From: Aphanocapsa sp. GSE-SYN-MK-11-07L
GTDB taxonomy: Bacteria > Cyanobacteriota > Cyanobacteriia > Thermosynechococcales > Thermosynechococcaceae
Reading direction: 5' to 3'
Assembly: GCA_019359715.1 (NCBI GenBank)
Contig: JAHHGS010000096.1
Coordinates: 1-49,064 of the forward strand
DNA length: 49,064 nt
Shown here: positions 33,726 through 42,831 of the stretch, in pieces
How positions within the stretch are numbered: position 1 is the stretch's first letter
Layout: the number at the start of each line of letters is the position of its first letter
Notes under the pieces: generated by a model
Databases searched by the model: none
What the model saw: the letters and a program-made list of their open reading frames with translations, nothing else
Told to the model about the DNA's origin: nothing
Made by a program: the position numbers and the translations under genes

Positions 33726-35036
33726 TTATACCGTTTTCCAGGGCCCCCAAATTGCTAGGGTTGTGCCTGGGGTTTGAATATTGACAAACATTGTTTGGCC
33801 ATCGGGCGAAAAACAAACGCCCGCGAATTCAGATTCATTCATCGCATTGTGGGCAAACCGATAAATTTCACCTTGCGGGGTTACTCCGACAATGTTGTTG
33901 GTGTTAAACCCATCTTCGCAAACAATCAAGTCGCCAAAGGGGGCCATAATTAGGTTATCGGGGAAATCCAGCACGTTTTGGTCGCCGGACTCAACAAATA
34001 GTTCAATTATGTTGCTGCTGGGCGTATAGCGCCAAATTTGCCCGCCGCTGCTGTTACCGCCATCTGTGCAAGTAAAGTAAATTTCGCCCTTGCTGTAGCA
34101 AATTCCTTCGCCCCTGGAGAACTGAGCCGCGCCTTGGCTGAATCCTTCTTGACGCACCGTGTCTTCGGGCGGGTCTGGCTGCTCAATCGTGATCCACTCA
34201 GTCGCAAACTTTTGCCCCACCGGAAATTTGGTTTTGGTGATGGCTTGGGGGCGATCTTTGATTTTGAGGGCTTGCAAAATGCCGCCCGCTTGCAGCTTGC
34301 CCGGTTGAGTCGGCATAAACCGATAAAACAGCCCGTCTCCTCGGTCTTCGGTCTGATAGACAGTGCCTGTTGCTGGGTCAACGGCGATCGCCTCATGGTT
34401 AAACCGACCCATTGCTTTAAGGGGGATAGGATCGACCGGCCCACTAGCGCTGGCTAAAACTTCAAAATTGTAGCCGTGGGCTTGCTCAACATTGGTCAGA
34501 TCACCAGGTTTATTCATAGCTGGGGTGGCGATCGCTTCTTCGCAGCTAATCCATGACCCCCAAGGCGTTGTCCCGCCGGCACAATTTCGATAAGTGCCTG
34601 CCAAGGAGACAAAGTCTCGCACCAAGCTGCGATCAGGAGCCACAATTAGGGTGGTGGTGCCCCCTTTACAGAGGGGGTCATACTGTCGGTCAGCAGCAGC
34701 GATCACCGCCGGGGCTTCATTCGGACTCAGCTCGTGGTTGCGAACCAAAATAGTTGTGTTGTTGGGGCCGGCAAAAGCCGCCATGCCATCGTGGTCTCCC
34801 GGCACCGGGTTGCCATCACTCATCTGGTTGCCGATCGCAGAAAACTCCCGATAGCTAAATCCTGGCGGTAAATCTAGAACTCCCTTCGGGTCTTTAACCA
34901 AGGCCCCAAAACCTTTGGCTTGCACAGATTGCCCTTGGGCAACGCGAGTATAAAGCGCTTGCAAAGGAGTCGCCAGCACAGTGCTGACTGTACCGGCCCC
35001 CGCCAGAGTTAAGAATCGCCGTCTAGAAAGCGCCAT
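33726..35036 (-). CDS. PhoX-family (DUF839) alkaline phosphatase-like protein, Tat-exported
   Basis: A 436-residue protein with a twin-arginine signal (LSRRRFLTLAGAGTVSTVLA), so probably exported folded with its cofactors. The DUF839 beta-propeller motifs are present: GDHDGMAAF, LVRNHELSPNEAP, GTYRNCAGGTTPWGSW, GRFNHEAIAV and EGICYS. PhoX enzymes are calcium/iron phosphatases; many DUF839 proteins are uncharacterised, so the function is a family-level inference. The ATG is at 35034-35036. Confidence 0.85.
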   Translation of the reverse strand: MALSRRRFLTLAGAGTVSTVLATPLQALYTRVAQGQSVQAKGFGALVKDPKGVLDLPPGFSYREFSAIGNQMSDGNPVPGDHDGMAAFAGPNNTTILVRNHELSPNEAPAVIAAADRQYDPLCKGGTTTLIVAPDRSLVRDFVSLAGTYRNCAGGTTPWGSWISCEEAIATPAMNKPGDLTNVEQAHGYNFEVLASASGPVDPIPLKAMGRFNHEAIAVDPATGTVYQTEDRGDGLFYRFMPTQPGKLQAGGILQALKIKDRPQAITKTKFPVGQKFATEWITIEQPDPPEDTVRQEGFSQGAAQFSRGEGICYSKGEIYFTCTDGGNSSGGQIWRYTPSSNIIELFVESGDQNVLDFPDNLIMAPFGDLIVCEDGFNTNNIVGVTPQGEIYRFAHNAMNESEFAGVCFSPDGQTMFVNIQTPGTTLAIWGPWKTV

Positions 35037-35491
35037 AATTTATGCCTACAGGGTGGTGCAAAAACCAAAATTAACCGTTCTTAATTTATCGTAATTCTCT
35101 GCTGCTGGCGGTTATCTGAATTACTTTGATTCCGATTTAGCTCAGCTCGGCGGCTGTTTGCCCCTTGTAACTTAACTCAATCGGCGCTGATCGTCAGCTT
35201 GGCTAAGATTTAACAAGCAGGGATAGAACTTCAGGTCGATGACTAATTTACTCTAGGTTTGCTTTACATCGTTTTCGGGGTTTCGTAAAATTTAGACATG
35301 CGCAGGCAAAAATAAATAAATTGCTCAAAAAAGCAATTGACTGGGGGTAGATTGGCGGCAATTTCCAATCCTGAGCTGATCCCCAAACTCGGTCTTAAGT
35401 CTCTAGAATTTGATTGATAGCCAAGCTGCTGTTTGAGTTTGGTTAACTGCTGTGTTGTCCCTGAAGTTAAGATGTTTTGGAATTAATCTGT
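35037..35491. other. Divergent region between phoX-like gene and PPIase
   Basis: 455 bp. TTAACCG at 35071 and TTAATTT at 35081 loosely resemble the TTAA-type repeats of cyanobacterial Pho boxes, but the spacing is 10 rather than 11 bases and only one copy is good. I found no gene or RNA. Confidence 0.3.
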
Positions 35492-36982
35492 ATGACTAAG
35501 GTTTTTCAGGTCGGTTCAGCGGGGGTTAACTTAGAGGATCTGCCATCGCTTTTGAAGCGCTATCAGTTTTTACCTCACTTGTATCGCCAGTTGATTATTG
35601 ATCAGGCGATCGCCGGATTAGAGTGCAGTCCTGAAGAAAAAGCGGTTGCCCTGGCCACCTTTTACGAACAGCAGCAAATTGCCAGCGAAGACGATCGGCA
35701 AGCCTGGCTCCAAAAAAATGACATGACCCTCGAAGATTTGGAGGCGCAGTCGATCCGGCATGTGTTGGTGAGCAAGTTCAAGGAAACTGCCTTTACGCCG
35801 CAGGTTGAAACCTACTTTATGAAGCGGAAGCCAGACCTTGATCAGGTGATTTACTCTCTGATTCGGACGGACGATATTCACCTAGCTCAAGAACTGTATT
35901 TTCGGATTCAAGAGGGAGAATGCGCCTTTGCTGACATTGCCCGTCAGTATTCTCAGGGCATGGAGGCTAGTACCGGCGGCATGATTGGCCCGACCGCTTT
36001 GAGTGCGCCCCACCCGGAGATTACCAGAATTCTCTCTAGCAGCAAGCCGGGCCACCTATATACCCCAGTTCGCTTAGAGCAATGGGTGATTATCCTCCGC
36101 CTAGAGCGACTGATTCCGGCTCAACTGGATGAGATGACTCGTCAGCGCTTAATTGATGAACTGTTTGAGCGCTGGTTGCAGAAGCAAACCCAGGCAGCCA
36201 GTCGGCAGGCCCTGGCCATTTCTCGCCATTTAGAACCAGAGCTGACAAGCGCAGTCAAAGTTGCAGATCCGCCCCCGCAGGCTCAGCAACAGCCCAAAGC
36301 TGATGCTGAGCCTGCCGCTATCCCTGCGCCACCTCCACCGCCGCTGAAGCTCCCAATTCCACCCCCACCCCCACTTCCGCCCCTTAGACAGCAGGCAGTC
36401 GAGCCTACCATCCAACCTCAACATCCCCCCCATAAACAACTTTCTGATCGCGGGATATCGGCCATAGACCCGGCAACTGTCGAGGTAGATACTCAGGGCT
36501 TGATGCAAATGCCCCTAGACGAGCTGACGGCGATCGTCGATAAACTGGGGCAGGATTTAGAAAAAATGTCTAGCTTTGTGAATGAGCAAGAAGAAGAACT
36601 GTCGCTGTTGGGCAAAACGATCGCTGCTTTACAGCATCAAATTAGCCGCGTCAGTGAGTATGAGCGGCTCACCTTGAGCGTTGACTTAGAAGCTGAACTG
36701 CAAAGGCACCATTTTTTAGACCAAGCCTTGCAGGGACAGCGCCAGCGGGTTCAGAAGTGCCAATACCTGCTCAATGTCCACGCAGATACATTGCAGAGTC
36801 GCCAAAATATGCTGAAACTGCTGCTGGATTTTTACACGCCTGAGGATCAAACGCTGGTCAAGGAAAATGCTGCCGAGCCGCTGAACCAAGACCAAACTTT
36901 TCTTTCCTTAATTAATTTGGTGCAGGGGGTCGTCTCCACCCAGCTTCAGAACCAAGCGGGTCAAGCACAAGCCGACGAGTAG
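35492..36982 (+). CDS. Parvulin-type peptidyl-prolyl isomerase fused to proline-rich and coiled-coil segments
   Basis: About 496 residues from the ATG at 35492 (a TTG at 35477 adds five). Residues about 10-115 form a helical SurA/PrsA-like N-domain. Residues about 117-207 form the PpiC domain (HLAQELYFRIQEGECAFADIARQYS, TGGMIGP). A 50-residue proline-rich linker (about 260-310) follows. Residues about 340-440 are a heptad-rich coiled coil (LDELTAIVDKLGQDLEKM). There is no signal peptide, so it is probably cytoplasmic. PPIases of this kind can accompany type I secretion in cyanobacteria; the C-terminal half I do not recognise. Confidence 0.75.
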   Translation: MTKVFQVGSAGVNLEDLPSLLKRYQFLPHLYRQLIIDQAIAGLECSPEEKAVALATFYEQQQIASEDDRQAWLQKNDMTLEDLEAQSIRHVLVSKFKETAFTPQVETYFMKRKPDLDQVIYSLIRTDDIHLAQELYFRIQEGECAFADIARQYSQGMEASTGGMIGPTALSAPHPEITRILSSSKPGHLYTPVRLEQWVIILRLERLIPAQLDEMTRQRLIDELFERWLQKQTQAASRQALAISRHLEPELTSAVKVADPPPQAQQQPKADAEPAAIPAPPPPPLKLPIPPPPPLPPLRQQAVEPTIQPQHPPHKQLSDRGISAIDPATVEVDTQGLMQMPLDELTAIVDKLGQDLEKMSSFVNEQEEELSLLGKTIAALQHQISRVSEYERLTLSVDLEAELQRHHFLDQALQGQRQRVQKCQYLLNVHADTLQSRQNMLKLLLDFYTPEDQTLVKENAAEPLNQDQTFLSLINLVQGVVSTQLQNQAGQAQADE

Positions 36983-37031
36983 TCTGAGTCAAGATATTAA
37001 ATAGCACGAGCTGTTCAAAATCTCGATTGCT

Positions 37032-38732
37032 TTAGGAAGCGCGATCGGGACGCAGTTTTTGGGCCAGTCCTTGCAGTTTATGACCCGTGTTTTTGAGGAA
37101 TTGATCAAACGATTGCTGCTGCTGTAAAAACACTTTGGCGCAGTTGCGACCGGGCATGCCTGAAATCGAGCCGCCGGGATGAGTTCCCGCACCGGTCAGA
37201 TAAAGCCCCTGGATCGGGGTTTTGTAATTGGCCAGCTCTGGCAGCGGGCGCAAAAACACCATTTGATCCAGGGTCATGTCGATGTGATAGTAATTTCCCT
37301 TGCGAGTGCTCAGGCGTCGGGCCAGTTCGGCTGGGCTTTCGACCCGGCGCGCAATGATCGATTGCTTTAAGTTAGGCGCATAGTCTGCCAGCTTGTCGAT
37401 GATCCGATCGCCAACTTTTTCTTTTAATTCATCCGTCCAGCCAGTGCCGTCTAGACCAGTTCCGGCTGCCCCAGCAATTTGATAGGGAGCAAAAAACTCA
37501 ATCCAAAGCGTGTGCTGACCCGGTGGAGCCAGGCTCGGATCCAGCACGGAAGGGACTACGACATACAAAGACGGGTCGCGATCGGGAATCTGACCCATTT
37601 GGGGCAGGGCGTGGGCTGCTTCAACATGGTTAACCGAATCGGCAATTAAGACAGAACCAATTAAATACTCATCCCGGTGGTTGAAGTTGGTGAAGCGGGG
37701 CGGCTCGGTCAGAGCGCAGTCTACTTTTAAAATGGTTTCATTGTTGTTGATAATCTTGCGCTCCAGCCGCTGCCTCAGCTTCGGATCGGCCGCATCAAGA
37801 TCGCCCGCTTCCACCAAGTCTAAAAACAACCGCTGGGCATCCAGGTTAGAAATTACGCCTCGACGAGCCAGATATTCTTTACCGTTGCCGACCCTAACTC
37901 CCACAGCTCGACCAGCCTCAATCAGCACCTGTTTAACCCGCTGATCGGTTTGGATTATGCCACCATAAGTTTGCACCAGCTTTAACAGAGCTGCGACTAA
38001 AGCCCCGGTTCCTCCCCTGGGTCGAGCCATCCCAGGCTGATGGCGCATTGCCATCATCATTGCCCCAATCCCGTTATTTTTTTGCGAAGGCGGCACGCCT
38101 AATTCAGCCGCTAGCCGGGCTAAAGGAGCTTTTATAAATTCTGAATCAAACCATTCATCAAGCAAGTCTGTGGGGCTAATCAGCATGGTTCGCAGCAGGT
38201 CTAAGGCTTTACTGGGAGGCAGCAGCACCGACAACAAACTTTTGAGCTGGTCGCGATCGTAGTTACCAGCAATATCGAACAAGGCGGCGGGTGGCGCGTT
38301 AAACAGCGGCGTCATCGCATTGACAACTTGATGCCAGAACTGCGTAAACTCAGCATATTTTTGGGCATCCCGATCGCTGTAGCGGGCAATTTCAGCGCAG
38401 GTTTGCTCTAGCGATCGGTGGGCCAAAAAATACTTGCCGTCGGGATGCGGACAAAACACGACCGGGTCACAAAACAAATATTCCAGCCCAAACTTATCCA
38501 GCTCTAGCTCCTGAATAACTGGGCCCAAGTGGATAAATTCATGGTCGATCGCGCACAGATTGAACTTAAAGCCGGGAGCGGTCTGGGGCATTGCCTCAAC
38601 CGTGGTGGCTGCTCCGCCTGGAATTGAATGCCGCTCCAAGAGCAGGACGCTGTAGCCTGCTTTAAGCAGGTAGCCAGCGCAGACCAAACCATTGTGACCT
38701 GCCCCAATGATTACGACATCGTAAGTTTCCAA
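37032..38732 (-). CDS. crtO: CrtO-type beta-carotene ketolase
   Basis: A FAD-dependent oxidoreductase of the phytoene-desaturase superfamily, about 566 residues. It follows the known cyanobacterial CrtO closely: VVIIGAGHNGLVCAGYLLKA (FAD site), SIPGGAATTVEAMPQ, CAIDHEFIHLGP, WFDSEFIKAPLARL, and the C-terminal LTGAGTHPGGSISGMPGRN. It oxidises beta-carotene to echinenone. No ATG fits. A TTG at 38732 with agggag 8 bases upstream is favoured over a TTG at 38777. Confidence 0.9.
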   Translation of the reverse strand: METYDVVIIGAGHNGLVCAGYLLKAGYSVLLLERHSIPGGAATTVEAMPQTAPGFKFNLCAIDHEFIHLGPVIQELELDKFGLEYLFCDPVVFCPHPDGKYFLAHRSLEQTCAEIARYSDRDAQKYAEFTQFWHQVVNAMTPLFNAPPAALFDIAGNYDRDQLKSLLSVLLPPSKALDLLRTMLISPTDLLDEWFDSEFIKAPLARLAAELGVPPSQKNNGIGAMMMAMRHQPGMARPRGGTGALVAALLKLVQTYGGIIQTDQRVKQVLIEAGRAVGVRVGNGKEYLARRGVISNLDAQRLFLDLVEAGDLDAADPKLRQRLERKIINNNETILKVDCALTEPPRFTNFNHRDEYLIGSVLIADSVNHVEAAHALPQMGQIPDRDPSLYVVVPSVLDPSLAPPGQHTLWIEFFAPYQIAGAAGTGLDGTGWTDELKEKVGDRIIDKLADYAPNLKQSIIARRVESPAELARRLSTRKGNYYHIDMTLDQMVFLRPLPELANYKTPIQGLYLTGAGTHPGGSISGMPGRNCAKVFLQQQQSFDQFLKNTGHKLQGLAQKLRPDRAS

Positions 38733-39007
38733 CTTTTTAGCTCCCTGGACAACAGGCGTCTGGCATATGTAGGGCAACCGATTTGGGTGATCGCCACTTG
38801 CAGTAACCCTAAATAGTGTGAATTCTGCCTACAGTACAAAGGATCACGGATTGGGTAACACTCTCCTTTGGAGTATGCCAGGTTTTGACTGCGATCGTAG
38901 ATTGTGCTCACTTGCTCAAATTTTTGCCAAAAAAACATTGATTTGCTGGAGAATAGACCGAGATTGCTTTTTTGATTTGGCTTTTTGACGCAGCGGCGCT
39001 TAACCTT

Positions 39008-39388
39008 ATGGAGTCTTTGATTCTGGCAACTCTGATTGGGCTGGGAATTGGGATCATTCTACCTGGACAACGCAGACAAAACCTGGCCCTCTTAGACCAA
39101 GTCAATCAGCGGATTGCCGAGCTAGAACGTAAGGTTAATTTGCTGCTAGCCGGTCGGGCAACAGAAATCATACCCAGTCAAAACTGCCTCGTCTTGGAAG
39201 CTGTTCCGGCTCGGCAAAAAATTAAGGTGATTAAAGCGCTGCGCCGCCTGACTCAGCTTGACTTAAAAGCTGCCAAAGACCTGATTGAATCAACCCCTAG
39301 CGTGATTCCAGGCTTGACCACCGATGCCGCTACTGCCAAAAGCGAACTCGAAGCGGCGGGAGCACAGGTAAGCTTTAAGCAAACTTAG
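39008..39388 (+). CDS. Membrane-anchored protein with ribosomal L7/L12 C-terminal-like domain
   Basis: About 126 residues from the ATG at 39008 (an upstream TTG at 38972 is possible). One N-terminal membrane helix (LILATLIGLGIGIIL), a short coiled coil and, from about residue 65, a domain like the C-terminal domain of bL12 (QKIKVIKALRRLTQLDLKAAKDLIESTPSVI then KSELEAAGAQV). It lacks the L12 N-terminal dimerisation region, so it is not the ribosomal protein. Function unknown. Confidence 0.7.
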   Translation: MESLILATLIGLGIGIILPGQRRQNLALLDQVNQRIAELERKVNLLLAGRATEIIPSQNCLVLEAVPARQKIKVIKALRRLTQLDLKAAKDLIESTPSVIPGLTTDAATAKSELEAAGAQVSFKQT

Positions 39389-39400
39389 CGGGTGACAAAT

Positions 39401-40003
39401 TTAGCGAGTAACAACGACAGGCGTATTGACCTTAATCTTTTCAAACAAGGCTCTTATATCGTTATTTTTCATCCGGACGCAGCCGTGGGAGACGGCTTGC
39501 CCAATCAGCGACTCGTTGGGGGTGCCATGAAATCCGACAAAACCCTTTGAGCCAACTTTGGCGAACACAATCAGGCGATCGCCGAGCGGATTGCCTGGCC
39601 CAGGCGGGATCACCAAGCCGCGATCAAAGGGACTTTCCCAGACTGGATTTTTAACCTTATGAGAAATTTTGAAGCTGCCGGTCGGCGTTTCCCAGCCCGG
39701 TTTGCCAACGGCAACTGGATAGCTGATTACAACTTGCTCATCTTCGTACAAATACACTCGCCGCTCACTCAAGCGCAAAACTAGCCTGAGCTGAGCCGAT
39801 GTGTCTGGCAAATAACGGGCTACGCTTCCCAAAGGAGGCAGCTCCAGCGGCTTAAGCGGCGTAGAAGATGAAAGTGAAACGGCAGTTGGGACTAGCTCCT
39901 GGGGAGCAGCCTGGGCAGAGCCAGCCAAACTGGGCAGGAGAGCAACCAGCGCCGGGATTAGGAGTGAGTGAAAAAATTTGAGCGAAAGTGAGTGAGCTTT
40001 CAT
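39401..40003 (-). CDS. L,D-transpeptidase (YkuD domain)
   Basis: A 200-residue exported enzyme with a signal peptide (SLLIPALVALLPSLAGSAQA). The YkuD catalytic motif HGxxxxxxxG...SHGCVRM is present (GFHGTPNESLIGQAVSHGCVRMKNND is split here as GFHGTPNE and SHGCVRMKNND). It forms 3-3 cross-links in peptidoglycan or attaches proteins to it. The fold is compact and complete, without LysM repeats. Confidence 0.9.
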   Translation of the reverse strand: MKAHSLSLKFFHSLLIPALVALLPSLAGSAQAAPQELVPTAVSLSSSTPLKPLELPPLGSVARYLPDTSAQLRLVLRLSERRVYLYEDEQVVISYPVAVGKPGWETPTGSFKISHKVKNPVWESPFDRGLVIPPGPGNPLGDRLIVFAKVGSKGFVGFHGTPNESLIGQAVSHGCVRMKNNDIRALFEKIKVNTPVVVTR

Positions 40004-40099
40004 GCGTGATCAATGCCTAACCAAAACTTTTATCGACAACAGTAATAAATCTTAATAATTCAGCTTGCTCTAGCTAGACCTTTTTGGAAGCTGCACCCC

Positions 40100-40213
40100 C
40101 TTAATTTCAGGAACTCTGGCAGTTCCGCACCATCTTGTTCTGGGCAAGTTTGGGCTAGCAGCTTCCTGAAGACCAGCCCAAACTTGCAAAGCGGGGCAAA
40201 CGGGAGTTTGCCC
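40100..40213. repeat. Cluster of three hairpins
   Basis: Three inverted repeats: ggaact/agttcc near 40108-40124, the 13-bp perfect pair 40144-40156/40175-40187, and gggcaaac/gtttgccc at 40194-40201/40206-40213. They lie between the stop of the protein at 40224 and the start of the L,D-transpeptidase (both minus strand). They may act as terminators or processing sites, but none has a T-tract. Confidence 0.55.
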
Positions 40214-40223
40214 ACTCTGGTGA

Positions 40224-40646
40224 CTAGTAGAGAATGCGAGGAGGAGCTGGTTCGGGGGCGGGTGCTGGTGGTGCTGCCGGTGCCGGCGTAAAAGTAGTTG
40301 GACCACCAATTTCTGGCACCTTGATTGGCTCAACCGTAACGTAGGGAGCCATCTCAGGAATGCGATCGCAGTATTTGCGAGCGACTAAGTCTTGGTCAGG
40401 GTATAAAACAACGGCAATGTCATCGTCCACTTCCAGCGGTTCTCGGAACGGACGCGCCTGCTTGGCTTGCTTCATGTCAATGGTTATTTCATCACCCCAA
40501 GGCTGCTTGAGAGTGACCTTATCGCCATCAATGGCAGTGACGGTGCCGCGCACGCCAACGGGGCCAGCTTGGGCCGGAGCCTGAACGATAGCGACAGCGG
40601 AGGACAGCACAAGGGCTGCCAGAAGATTGCGCTTGGTTTTAATCAT
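40224..40646 (-). CDS. Exported small protein, OB-like fold with Pro/Ala tail
   Basis: About 140 residues from ATG 40644-40646, with aggag 6 bases upstream. A signal peptide (LLAALVLSSAVAIVQAPAQA) is followed by a short beta-rich domain (VRGTVTAIDGDKVTLKQPWGDEITIDM) resembling small OB-type domains that set chemical or solute tolerance. A Pro/Ala-rich tail (TPAPAAPPAPAPEPAPP) ends the protein. I cannot name a family. Confidence 0.6.
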   Translation of the reverse strand: MIKTKRNLLAALVLSSAVAIVQAPAQAGPVGVRGTVTAIDGDKVTLKQPWGDEITIDMKQAKQARPFREPLEVDDDIAVVLYPDQDLVARKYCDRIPEMAPYVTVEPIKVPEIGGPTTFTPAPAAPPAPAPEPAPPRILY

Positions 40647-41081
40647 GGTGAACTCCTCATAGAACGTCAGAAATAGCAAAGGCAGATGAAAACTGTTGAG
40701 GCTCAACTAGGTAAGACAAGCTAGTAAAGCCCGTGATCATTTGCTTAGGTGCTGATTGACTTAGACATTTACGCTCAAATATGAATGGATGAACGTGAAT
40801 GTTAATGCTGATTTTACGTATCAAAAAATTTTATGTCAACTTCAGGACTATATATCTTCAAAGTGGAGGGAGGCGCTTTACCATTAGGGCTGCAATTTCT
40901 AGCATTAATTTGCCTATTCGGATAGAGCAATCTGATGGAATTTATCGAATGGATGATTTCCCCTGACAAAAATTATGATTAATGAAGGGCTAACGATTTG
41001 AGCTGGCTGGACTGTCTAGATCCCACTTAAAATCATGCTTGAGACAGGTGGCGATAAAACCTTAGATTTTGGCGCAAGTTT
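40647..41081. other. Divergent promoter region
   Basis: 435 AT-rich bp between the exported protein (minus) and pepP (plus). I found no tRNA, ORF of note or clear promoter hexamers that stand out; promoters for both genes must lie here. Confidence 0.35.
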
Positions 41082-42389
41082 ATGCAGGCAGAGTATCAGC
41101 AACGACGACAGCGGTTGATGGAAAAAATTGGGACTGGAGTCGGCGTTTTTCGGAGTGCCCCCAGTGCTGTGATGCACAACGATGTTGAGTACAACTTTCG
41201 GCAAGACAGCGACTTTTTTTACCTAACCGGGTTTGACGAACCAGAAGCAGTCGCAGTCTTGGCTCCTGAACACCCAGAGCATCGGTTTGTTCTGTTTGTC
41301 CGCCCTAAAGACCCCGAAAAAGAAACGTGGTCAGGCCGGCGGATTGGGGTCGAAGCTGCCAAAACTGTCTACGGGGCTGACGCGGCTTTCCCGATCGCTG
41401 AACTGGACGAAAAACTTCCCGGCTACTTAGAAAAAAGCGATCGGATCTACTATCGCTTGGGCCGAGACAAGGGGTTCAACGAAACCCTCTTGGGCCATTG
41501 GCAGCAACTAATGTTCACCTATCAGAAGCGGGGAACTGGCCCGGTTGCCTTAGCTGATCCGGCCCCAATTCTGCACCCGCTGCGGCAGGTCAAAAGCGAT
41601 TCAGAACTGGCCCTGATGCGGCAGGCGATCGCCATTTCCGTCGAAGCTCACAATCTGGCTCAGGAAATGGCTAAGCCTGGCCGCTATGAATACGAAGTGC
41701 AGGCAGAAATGGAGCGGCTGTTTCGGCTGCGAGGGGGCAATGGCCCGGCCTATCCGTCGATTGTGGCGGCGGGCGAAAATGCCTGTATTTTGCACTACAC
41801 CGAGAATACCCGTCAGCTTCAGGATGGAGACTTACTGCTGATTGATGCGGGTTGCGCCTATGGCTACTACAACGCCGATATTACTCGCACTTTTCCGGTG
41901 AACGGGCAGTTTAGCCGAGAGCAAAAAATTCTCTATGAGCTGGTTTTAGCGGCCCAAACCCAGGCGATCGCCCAGGTTAAACCCGGCAACCCCTATAACC
42001 TAATTCACGATACGGCAGTGCGAGTGCTGGTGACGGGCTTGGTCGAGTTGGACTTACTGACCGGAGAGGTCGAAACCCTAATCACTGAAAATGCTAAAGA
42101 AGAAAAGCAAAAATACAAGCCCTTTTACATGCACCGCACGGGGCACTGGTTAGGGCTAGATGTTCACGACGTTGGCGTTTACAAGCACGGCGAAGACAAT
42201 TGGACAATTTTGCAGCCGGGGCAAGTGCTGACGGTAGAACCAGGCATTTATATTAGCCCTGATATCGCTTTAGCCGAGGATCAGCCTGTCGTTGGCGATC
42301 GCTGGCGCGGGATTGGGATTCGGATTGAAGATGATGTGCTGGTGACAGATACAGGGCATGAAGTGCTGACGTCAGGAGTCCCGAAATAA
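41082..42389 (+). CDS. pepP: Xaa-Pro aminopeptidase
   Basis: A 435-residue M24B metallopeptidase removing N-terminal residues before proline. The creatinase-like N-domain (FRQDSDFFYLTGFDEPEA) and the pita-bread catalytic domain are both present. Metal ligands lie in LLIDAGCAYGYYNADITRTFP (two Asp), HRTGHWLGLDVHDVG (His), LTVEPGIYI (Glu) and GIRIEDDVLVT (Glu). Length and start fit E. coli PepP. Confidence 0.94.
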   Translation: MQAEYQQRRQRLMEKIGTGVGVFRSAPSAVMHNDVEYNFRQDSDFFYLTGFDEPEAVAVLAPEHPEHRFVLFVRPKDPEKETWSGRRIGVEAAKTVYGADAAFPIAELDEKLPGYLEKSDRIYYRLGRDKGFNETLLGHWQQLMFTYQKRGTGPVALADPAPILHPLRQVKSDSELALMRQAIAISVEAHNLAQEMAKPGRYEYEVQAEMERLFRLRGGNGPAYPSIVAAGENACILHYTENTRQLQDGDLLLIDAGCAYGYYNADITRTFPVNGQFSREQKILYELVLAAQTQAIAQVKPGNPYNLIHDTAVRVLVTGLVELDLLTGEVETLITENAKEEKQKYKPFYMHRTGHWLGLDVHDVGVYKHGEDNWTILQPGQVLTVEPGIYISPDIALAEDQPVVGDRWRGIGIRIEDDVLVTDTGHEVLTSGVPK

Positions 42390-42400
42390 GGGAAGAAAAA

Positions 42401-42428
42401 GTGCTGAGTGCTGAGTCCTCAGTGCTGA
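42401..42428. repeat. Heptanucleotide tandem repeat
   Basis: Four units of GTGCTGA (the third degenerated to GTCCTCA) in a row, of the short tandemly repeated repetitive type found in cyanobacterial genomes. It is 12 bp after pepP. Confidence 0.6.
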
Positions 42429-42448
42429 GATGGGATCAAGTAAGCTTA

Positions 42449-42701
42449 CCCCGGTCTAAAGACACGGGGCTTTCACCCACGCTCTAGGACAAGGATTTTA
42501 ACCCTGCTCAATGCACTACTCTTCCGTTCGGAGAACCTCATTGGCCCCTGAGCTGAGCCGAAGGGCACAAAACGAGTTTTTAGGCTGGCTTACGTCCTGG
42601 CTTCCCTAGGCAAAAACGGGGGGGATACTCCGCCCCGTTTATTGCCTGGCCCCTGAGCGTTCGACTGAGCGCTCACGCCGAAGTCTGAGCCGAAGGGCAC
42701 C
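42449..42701. repeat. Repeat and mobile-element debris downstream of pepP
   Basis: In order: a CCCCG/CGGGG hairpin (42449-42469) with the ggtctaaagac core seen at ends of cyanobacterial IS200/IS605 elements; a CCTGAGCTGAGCCGAAGGGCA block (42546-42566) and a longer relative at 42650-42700, both of the common cyanobacterial CTGAGC..GAAGGG repeat type; and a GC hairpin with arms 42614-42621 and 42633-42640. No transposase frame belongs to the IS200/IS605-like end, which is therefore only a remnant, if at all. Confidence 0.45.
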
Positions 42702-42831
42702 AAATCAAACAAAGACTTGGACTCCAGGTATTGTTTCTACAAGCGAGATACCCCGCACAGCCCCATTACCACGGTTTGCGTACTCTGTACTTGCCTGTCT
42801 GGGCGGGTGCGACCTCTAGTTGATAGCGTTA

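Noticed and set aside
35071-35087. Possible Pho box near the phoX-like gene
   Set aside because: Only one good repeat and a 10-base rather than 11-base period; too weak to assign.
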